Positions 58,545-64,000 of a stretch of DNA of 64,000 bases are shown one piece after another. A model generated the notes under the pieces. It was not told the origin of the DNA and did no database searches. It saw nothing but the letters and a program-made list of their open reading frames with translations. Source of the stretch: Rhodobacteraceae bacterium UBA6213 (GTDB lineage: Bacteria > Pseudomonadota > Alphaproteobacteria > Rhodobacterales > Rhodobacteraceae). Positions within the stretch are counted from its first letter, which is position 1. Each line of letters starts with the position of its first letter. The DNA lies in the NCBI GenBank assembly GCA_002421605.1, contig DISJ01000020.1, positions 248,684 through 312,683 on the forward strand, given 5' to 3'. Made by a program: the position numbers and the translations under genes.

Positions 58545-59687
58545 TCAAAGTGCGGCCAGAACCGCGCGCGCTGCACGAAGCCCAGGCGGCTCGCCGCCTT
58601 CGCCCAACTGCTGCATTGTCAGTTCCATCGCCGCCAATTGTTCGGCGCGCGCGCCCGGGTCTTCAAGCAGGCGGGAAAGGGCCGCGGCAATCGGGCCGGG
58701 GCGGCAATCTGCACCGATAAACTCGGGCACACTTCGGGTTTTCGAGACAAGGTTAACCAGCGTTACCGTATCAACGCGCAAAAGTAGGCGGAAAATCGGT
58801 CGGCTCAGGCGCGCCACGTCATAGGCGATCACCATTGGCACCCGTGATGCGGCAAGCTCTAGGCTGACCGTGCCCGAGGCGGCCAAGGCCAGATTGGCAG
58901 CGGCAAAGGCCGCGCGCTTGTCTGCCGCACTTTCCACCACAATCGGTGCCACCGGCCAGCGCGCCGCCATCGCGCGCACCATGCCCACAACGCCGTGCAC
59001 AGTAGGCAACACCACGCGCAACGCCGGTTCGCGATCCCGCAGGCGCATCAACGCCTCATCAAAACGCGCTCCAAGCCGCGCCACCTCAGATTGGCGCGAG
59101 CCGGGCAGGCAGAGCACCAAAGGTTGATCCGGGCCGATCATATGGGTTTCGCGAAATGCCTCGGCTTCTGCAGCCGTCGCCCGTGGGGCTGCCACCACCG
59201 GGTGGCCGACGAAATCACAGCCAATCCCTGCGGCCTGCATATAGGGTGGCTCAAACGGCAGCAGCGCCAGCACATGGTCGATATCGGGCGCCATTTTCGC
59301 GGCACGGCCCGGGCGCCATGCCCAGACAGAGGGCGCGACATAGTGGATGGTACGAAGATCAGGGCGGAGCGTGCGCGCAGCGTGCGCCACCCGCAGACAG
59401 AAATCAGGGCTGTCGATGGTGATCATCGCGTCCGGCCCGCTTGTCGCCACTGCCGCAGCAGTTTCTGCGATCCGGCGTTTGAGCGCGCGATAGCGCGGCA
59501 GCACCTCCCAGATGCCCATCACCGAAAGCTCTTCCATCGGGAAGCGGCTGCTCAGCCCCTCGGCCTGCATCAGGGGGCCGCCCACGCCTTCAAAGGTGAC
59601 GCCGGGCGCCAGCGCTTTCAAGCCCGCCATCAGTGCCGCACCGAGCGCATCGCCCGAGGGCTCGCCTGCGACAAGGAAAAACCTCAT
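58545..59687 (-). CDS. lpxB: Lipid-A-disaccharide synthase
   Basis: GT-B glycosyltransferase of 380 aa joining UDP-diacylglucosamine and lipid X in lipid A synthesis. Seen: VAGEPSGDALGAALMAGL (residues 5-22), IDSPDFCLRVA, YVAPSVWAWRPGRAAKM and LLPGSRQSEVARLG-like LCLPGSRQSEVARL. Last gene of bamA-ompH-fabZ-lpxA-lpxI-lpxB; overlaps lpxI by ATGA. Confidence 0.96.
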   Translation of the reverse strand: MRFFLVAGEPSGDALGAALMAGLKALAPGVTFEGVGGPLMQAEGLSSRFPMEELSVMGIWEVLPRYRALKRRIAETAAAVATSGPDAMITIDSPDFCLRVAHAARTLRPDLRTIHYVAPSVWAWRPGRAAKMAPDIDHVLALLPFEPPYMQAAGIGCDFVGHPVVAAPRATAAEAEAFRETHMIGPDQPLVLCLPGSRQSEVARLGARFDEALMRLRDREPALRVVLPTVHGVVGMVRAMAARWPVAPIVVESAADKRAAFAAANLALAASGTVSLELAASRVPMVIAYDVARLSRPIFRLLLRVDTVTLVNLVSKTRSVPEFIGADCRPGPIAAALSRLLEDPGARAEQLAAMELTMQQLGEGGEPPGLRAARAVLAAL

Positions 59688-60493
59688 GGCGCGCGCGACC
59701 AGAGAAAAAGGCCCGAAGCCTCTGCCGAAGCGACGGTGGCGGTGCGGTCAAGCAGGATCAACCCGCCCGCTTCCCAGGCAATGCCCGCCAACCCCGCCTT
59801 TGCAGCACGCGCCACGGTTTCGGGGCCGATCGCGGGCAAATCGACGCGGCGGTCCTGCCCCGGCTTTGGCGCCTTGTACAGCAGACCGCGCGCGCGCGTC
59901 GGTTCGGCCAGAACGCCGCGGTGCTGGCGCGCAAACTCCAGCATCGCATCGGTGCCGGGCAAAGATTCGAGCGCGAGGCACAGGCCAGCGGCCACCACCG
60001 CGCCTTGGCCCAGATCTTCGCTGCCCAAAGCCGCAACAATCCGGGCTGCGTATTCGGCATCAGCGGCATCTTTTGGTGTAACCGTTCCGGCCAGCACACC
60101 TTCGCCCGGCACCATCTGCGGTACGATGCTATCGGGGCCGACCACTTCAAAGCCCCATTCCTCAAAAAGCATAATCATCGTGCGCAGCGCGGCATCATCG
60201 CCCCCCTGCATCGCGCCCAATAGCCGGGGCACCAGCGCGGCGGTGCGCGCATCGAACAGCTCGGGGTCGAGCCGCGGGCGGCGCATGGCCCCGGCCATCA
60301 CCACGCGATCCACCCCCTCGGCCAGCAAATGATCGAGAAAGGGCACCAAACGCTCGAACCGGAAACGCAGCGCCTCGCACGGCACCTCGCTTGGTTGACC
60401 CTCCAGCTCAGCCAGCAAGAAGTCTGGCCCAAGCCCTTCGGCCAGCAGGCGCGGCAGGGCACCGGCCCCGGCGATGAGCGCAGTGCGGCTCAT
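59684..60493 (-). CDS. lpxI: UDP-2,3-diacylglucosamine pyrophosphatase LpxI
   Basis: DUF1009 enzyme of 269 aa, the alphaproteobacterial substitute for LpxH, cutting UDP-diacylglucosamine to lipid X. LIAGAGALPRLLAEGL at the N-terminus and FEEWGFEVVGPDSIVPQMV mark the family. The C-terminal half holds the conserved DLGQGAVVAAG and DLPAIGPETVARAA. Lies between lpxA and lpxB with ATGA overlaps on both sides. Confidence 0.94.
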   Translation of the reverse strand: MSRTALIAGAGALPRLLAEGLGPDFLLAELEGQPSEVPCEALRFRFERLVPFLDHLLAEGVDRVVMAGAMRRPRLDPELFDARTAALVPRLLGAMQGGDDAALRTMIMLFEEWGFEVVGPDSIVPQMVPGEGVLAGTVTPKDAADAEYAARIVAALGSEDLGQGAVVAAGLCLALESLPGTDAMLEFARQHRGVLAEPTRARGLLYKAPKPGQDRRVDLPAIGPETVARAAKAGLAGIAWEAGGLILLDRTATVASAEASGLFLWSRAP

Positions 60494-61284
60494 TGCGGCG
60501 AAAGAAAGCTGCGATCGGAAGGGCCGAGAATGAAATCAAGCACGTCGCGTGCCTTTGGCCCAACGGTATCGCCCTCGGCAGCTTGGCGCGCGGTTTCGCG
60601 CAAATTGCCCGCACCAAGCGCGGCATAAAGCGCGCGTAGCTCCGAAATTTCCTCGCGCGAGGCGCCGCGTCGTTTCAACCCGATAAGGTTCAGGCCTTCC
60701 AGCGCGCCGCGCGGCCCCTGCACCAGTCCGTATGGAATGACATCGGCGGTGACCATGGTCAGCCCCCCAATGATCGCGCCGCGACCGATGCGCACGAACT
60801 GATGTACGCCTGATAGCCCGCCCACCAGCACGTCATCCTCAATGACGCAGTGCCCCGCGATGGCGACGCCATTTACCAGAATCACACGGTTGCCGATTTG
60901 TGCGTCATGCGCGACATGCGCGGATGCCATGAACAGGCAATCGTCGCCCACCCGCGTAATCAGCCCGCCGCCCTCGGTGCCGGGGTTCATCGTTACATAT
61001 TCGCGGATGCGGTTGCGCGCGCCGATTTGCAGACGGCTCGCCTCGCCGCGAAATTTCAGATCCTGTGGCACCTCGCCGATGCAGGCGAAGGGATAGACCA
61101 CGGTGTCTTCGCCAATCTCGGTGTCGCCCGCAACCACCACATGCGATTTAAGCTCTACCCGCGCTGCGAGCACCACCTTGGGTCCGACAACGCAGAACGG
61201 CCCGACGCGCACACCCGCGCCCAGCACGGCACCCGGCTCGACTACGGCCGAGGGGTGCACCACCGCGGATGCGTCAATGCTCAT
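60490..61284 (-). CDS. lpxA: UDP-N-acetylglucosamine acyltransferase
   Basis: First lipid A enzyme, 264 aa. The left-handed beta-helix with hexapeptide repeats spans residues 1-190, starting IDASAVVHPSAVVEPGAVLG. The catalytic His lies in FMASAHVAHDAQIGN. A helical C-terminus (NLIGLKRRGASREEI) follows. It lies 2 nt after fabZ and overlaps lpxI. Confidence 0.96.
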   Translation of the reverse strand: MSIDASAVVHPSAVVEPGAVLGAGVRVGPFCVVGPKVVLAARVELKSHVVVAGDTEIGEDTVVYPFACIGEVPQDLKFRGEASRLQIGARNRIREYVTMNPGTEGGGLITRVGDDCLFMASAHVAHDAQIGNRVILVNGVAIAGHCVIEDDVLVGGLSGVHQFVRIGRGAIIGGLTMVTADVIPYGLVQGPRGALEGLNLIGLKRRGASREEISELRALYAALGAGNLRETARQAAEGDTVGPKARDVLDFILGPSDRSFLSPQ

Positions 61285-61286
61285 GT

Positions 61287-61748
61287 TCAGCCCTTCAGGT
61301 CCATCATCGCCGTGAACTCGGCTTGGGCCGCAAGCTGCCCATCAACCCGCGCCTCGCCCACGAATTTCCAGATTTTGCCGCCGCCACGCTTCACGGTCAC
61401 ATGTAGCTCCAGCACGTCGCCGGGGCTGACCTTGCGGCGAAACTTGCAGCCGTCAATCGCCATGAAATAGGTCAGCAGGGGTTTGTCGATCACATCAAGG
61501 CTGATCCCCACCACGACCGCTGCGGTCTGTGCCATCGCCTCGATCACCAACACGCCCGGCATCACAGGTTCAGCGGGGAAATGCCCCTGAAAATGCGGCT
61601 CATTGAAGGTTACGTTCTTGATGCCGACCGCGCCTTTGAAGGGCACGACATCGCGCACGCGGTCAATCAGCAAAAACGGGTAACGATGCGGAATGATCCG
61701 CTGGATCAGCAGGATATCGGCCTCGGTATGGGGGGCTGGATCAGGCAT
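61287..61748 (-). CDS. fabZ: 3-hydroxyacyl-ACP dehydratase FabZ
   Basis: Hot-dog-fold dehydratase of 153 aa in fatty acid elongation. Signatures: [36 protein letters not shown] with the catalytic His, and [14 protein letters not shown] with the Glu. The ATG at 61748 has AGGAG 9 nt upstream; an earlier in-frame ATG at 61820 is less likely. It sits next to lpxA, as is usual, where both compete for hydroxyacyl-ACP. Confidence 0.96.
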   Translation of the reverse strand: MPDPAPHTEADILLIQRIIPHRYPFLLIDRVRDVVPFKGAVGIKNVTFNEPHFQGHFPAEPVMPGVLVIEAMAQTAAVVVGISLDVIDKPLLTYFMAIDGCKFRRKVSPGDVLELHVTVKRGGGKIWKFVGEARVDGQLAAQAEFTAMMDLKG

Positions 61749-61829
61749 CGCGGCTCCTGCGTTGGTCGGCGTTGTTCCCTGTGGTGCAGCCTTGCTAGCA
61801 ACGCCACCCGCGATTGGCAAGCCGCCGGG

Positions 61830-62453
61830 TCAGTTTCCCGACGCTGGCGGCGTAACCACAGGGGCATCGGGCGCAACCGTTGCGTCGGGTTGCGCAACCG
61901 CGGGCCCCGCGCCCAGCAAAGCATCGGCGCGCGCGATCACCTCGTCGGTCACATCAATTGCATCGACTGCCAAAAAGATCGCCGCGCGGTCAAGAATGGC
62001 CACCGCGCCGCGGGCCTGCAGCACCTCGCTCATTGGTTGCAGCAGCGCCTGATAATAGGCGATCTTTTCAGCATCGGCGCGCTTTGCAATATCGCGCGAC
62101 TTGGCGTCTTGGGTGCGGCGAATTTCGGTTACCTTGGCGTCAAACGCATCGGCTGCGGCCCGAAACTCTTCGGGTGGCATGGTGGCGCGACGATCGGTCA
62201 GTTCGCGTTCTTCGACGGTCAACTCTTCGGCGATGCGATCATTTTCGGTGCCAAGTGCGGCAAGTTCGCCGTTGATCTGCTCGGTCACGCGCTTGCCCCA
62301 GAGCGAACCGGAATAGACCCGCTCGGGGTCGAGTGTCAGCACCGGGCTCGGTACCGTTGCGGCGCTGCGCGAAACCTCCTGCGCCGCCGCGCCGCCCGCG
62401 CCAAAGGCGAGGGCGAGCGCAACAGCAAAGGCGGCCAGATGCGAGCGGCGCAT
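61830..62453 (-). CDS. OmpH/Skp-family periplasmic chaperone
   Basis: Periplasmic chaperone of 207 aa that carries unfolded outer-membrane proteins to the Bam complex. Signal peptide 1-24 (cut after AAA), then the Skp-like coiled coil (about 70-165; EELTVEERELTDRRATMPPE). An Ala/Pro-rich tail is beyond the usual Skp length. It follows bamA by 7 nt, as expected. Confidence 0.9.
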   Translation of the reverse strand: MRRSHLAAFAVALALAFGAGGAAAQEVSRSAATVPSPVLTLDPERVYSGSLWGKRVTEQINGELAALGTENDRIAEELTVEERELTDRRATMPPEEFRAAADAFDAKVTEIRRTQDAKSRDIAKRADAEKIAYYQALLQPMSEVLQARGAVAILDRAAIFLAVDAIDVTDEVIARADALLGAGPAVAQPDATVAPDAPVVTPPASGN

Positions 62454-62460
62454 CGTTGCC

Positions 62461-64000
62461 TCAGAACGTGGTCGAGATCGTGAAATCGAAGTTCTGCTCG
62501 ACGTCGTAATCTTCTTTGAGAAGCGCCTTCGAGAAGTTGAATCGCAAGGGCCCGATTACCGTTTTCCAGAACAGCGAAACCCCGATCGCAGAACGCAGGT
62601 GCATGTCGTCACTGCCCCCAAGATCAAGTGCCGCCGAACCATCGTCAAGCCCCCAGACCGAGCCGACATCAAGGAACACACCGCCCAAGATGCCGTATTC
62701 TTCCGGCAGGCCGAGCGGAAACTGCGCCTCAAGCCGCAATGCCGCGTAGACGTTGCCGCCAAGCGCGTCTTGGTTGGTGGCGCCAAGATCGCGCGGGCCA
62801 TAGCCGTTCGGCTCGAAACCACGCACCTTACCATTGCCGGAAAAGCGATCGAGCACAGTGCTGGTCTGGCCGCCGAGCATGCTTACCGCGCCGCCTTCAA
62901 GTTCGGCGCGTAGCGTCACCGCCTCGCGGAACACCTTGGTTTGCGCGCTCAGCATCGCCGAGGTGCGAATGGCCTGCACGTCGCCGCCAAGCCCCATGAA
63001 GTCCTGCCCGAAACGCAGTTGCACAGACGATTTCGGATTCAACCCCGTCAACCGGGTGTCATAGTTAAAGGTATAGCCCAACCCACTCGAGATCAGCGCG
63101 CCCGCGGTTTCCTCATTTTGAAGGATAGGCGAAGAGTCGGTGCTAACGTCGTAAAGCTCATCACGCGATGCCGCGTAGCGCACTTCGAGCCGACTGGCGC
63201 GCGACAGCGGGAAATCAAGCCCCACTGAAAGCCCCGTACGGTCGGTGCTGTAGTTTGCATAGTCGTTTTCCGAAACCTTCTGGAAAGCGTTGAACTTGAA
63301 CTTCAAATCGCGCCCCAGCAGCATCGGCTCGATGAAGGTGATCAGCGTGTCAGCACTGCTCGACGCGGTCGAGAAGTTCAGCGCCACATACTGCCCGCGC
63401 CCGAGAAAGTTTGACTCGCTCAAGGAAATGTTGCCGCCAAGGCCCGAAGAAACGCCATAAGTTGCACCAAACGACAGCGAACCGGTGGGTTGTTCTGTCA
63501 CGTTCACATCAACGACGACCTGATCGGCGGCGCTGCCGGGCCGGGTGTTGACATCAGTGTTGGAAAAGAACCCAAGCGCGCGGATACGTTCGGCCGCGTT
63601 GCGAATTTCGCGCGCGTTGAAGGGGTCGCCTTCTACCGTGCGGAACTGGCGCCGGACCACTTCGTCAAGCGTGGTGGTGTTACCCTCGATATCGATCCGC
63701 TCGATAAAAACCCGCGGCCCGCGCACCAGCGCCAGCGTCAGATCGACGGTAAGATCGCGGTCGTTGCGAGTGATGCGCGGATCAATCTGCACAAAGGTCA
63801 AACCCTTGTTCAGCGCCAGCGCCTCCATCCGCGAGATTGTCGTGTCGATGTCGGTGGGCGAATAGGTCGCCCCCGGCTTCACCCGGACTTCGCGCTCAAA
63901 TTCGGCAGCATCGACACCAGCGACTTCGCTGACCGTTGTGATATTGGCAAAGGCGTAGCTTTGACCTTCGTACAAGTTGAAGGTCATGAAGAACGCGTCA
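62461..64000 (-). CDS. bamA: Outer-membrane protein assembly factor BamA, C-terminal part (5' end outside window)
   Basis: Core of the outer-membrane insertase. The frame is open to the window edge. POTRA 4 and 5 are visible (VEFVL-type motifs as RGPRVFIERIDIEGNT and VRRQFRTVEGDPFNAREI) and part of POTRA 3. The C-terminal 16-strand barrel starts at about GSLSFGATYGVSSGLGG. The loop-6 motif VRGFE is seen as KVRGFEPNGYGPRD. The C-terminal Phe of FTISTTF is the export signal. It heads the envelope operon. Confidence 0.96.
   Translation of the reverse strand, partial: DAFFMTFNLYEGQSYAFANITTVSEVAGVDAAEFEREVRVKPGATYSPTDIDTTISRMEALALNKGLTFVQIDPRITRNDRDLTVDLTLALVRGPRVFIERIDIEGNTTTLDEVVRRQFRTVEGDPFNAREIRNAAERIRALGFFSNTDVNTRPGSAADQVVVDVNVTEQPTGSLSFGATYGVSSGLGGNISLSESNFLGRGQYVALNFSTASSSADTLITFIEPMLLGRDLKFKFNAFQKVSENDYANYSTDRTGLSVGLDFPLSRASRLEVRYAASRDELYDVSTDSSPILQNEETAGALISSGLGYTFNYDTRLTGLNPKSSVQLRFGQDFMGLGGDVQAIRTSAMLSAQTKVFREAVTLRAELEGGAVSMLGGQTSTVLDRFSGNGKVRGFEPNGYGPRDLGATNQDALGGNVYAALRLEAQFPLGLPEEYGILGGVFLDVGSVWGLDDGSAALDLGGSDDMHLRSAIGVSLFWKTVIGPLRFNFSKALLKEDYDVEQNFDFTISTTF

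Noticed and set aside
58995..60332. 445-codon + strand frame opposite lpxB and lpxI
   Set aside because: The minus-strand lipid A genes are complete and coupled; the antisense product is repetitive and basic.

Overview
The window comes from a GC-rich alphaproteobacterium, most likely of the Rhodobacteraceae (Rhodobacter/Roseobacter type). The evidence is the adjacent sciP (DUF1153) and ctrA genes, a cycFG-type cytochrome pair as known from Rhodobacter sphaeroides, the aglEFGAK alpha-glucoside operon, an LpxI rather than LpxH lipid A branch, a CheD/CheW-type chemotaxis cluster, and heavy use of ATGA and TGATG gene overlaps. No rRNA, tRNA, CRISPR array, insertion sequence or prophage was seen. 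Calls rest on reading the sequence and on family knowledge; no database search was run.

Region 1 (1-9.3 kb): the 3' end of aconitase on the + strand meets, across a bidirectional terminator, a long minus-strand block: yajC-secD-secF (Sec export), an Mth938-domain gene, ccmABCDG (cytochrome c maturation), and before them an exbB-exbD-exbD-tonB energy-transduction operon. Its second ExbD has Asn in place of the usual membrane Asp. Region 2 (9.3-20.9 kb): an MttB-family methyltransferase, then aglEFGAK (alpha-glucoside ABC importer plus GH13 hydrolase) divergent from aglR-GH1 beta-glucosidase-glucokinase, with LacI-type operators in the shared control region. Together these import glucosides, hydrolyse them and phosphorylate the glucose.

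Region 3 (20.9-30.7 kb): a chemotaxis island. The + strand operon is STAS protein-cheY-cheA-cheW-cheR-cheY-small unknown protein. The converging - strand operon is MCP-cheB-cheD. cheB has an in-frame TAA before its conserved C-terminus. The small unknown protein carries a DxxxQ motif reminiscent of CheZ phosphatases. CtrA-like half-site pairs lie upstream of both chemotaxis operons and of sciP and ctrA.

Region 4 (30.7-41.9 kb): a phytoene-synthase-like gene, citramalate synthase, cysS, a potBCA polyamine-type importer without its binding protein, a MocR regulator with its own candidate operators, a DUF1127 protein, a COQ10/RatA-type START protein, hpt and mug. Region 5 (41.7-45.2 kb): an ancient tandem duplication of a unit made of a small membrane protein, a class II cytochrome c (cycF-like) and a membrane-anchored diheme cytochrome c (cycG-like). 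In the second copy the small membrane gene is broken, and a remnant of the mug 3' end marks the junction.

Region 6 (45.2-64 kb): housekeeping genes: gyrA, a DUF6614-like gene, trmFO, gluQ, hisI, an Fe-S scaffold-like gene, recG, ligA, the cell-cycle pair sciP-ctrA, mnmA, and the envelope operon bamA-ompH-fabZ-lpxA-lpxI-lpxB, with bamA cut by the window edge.
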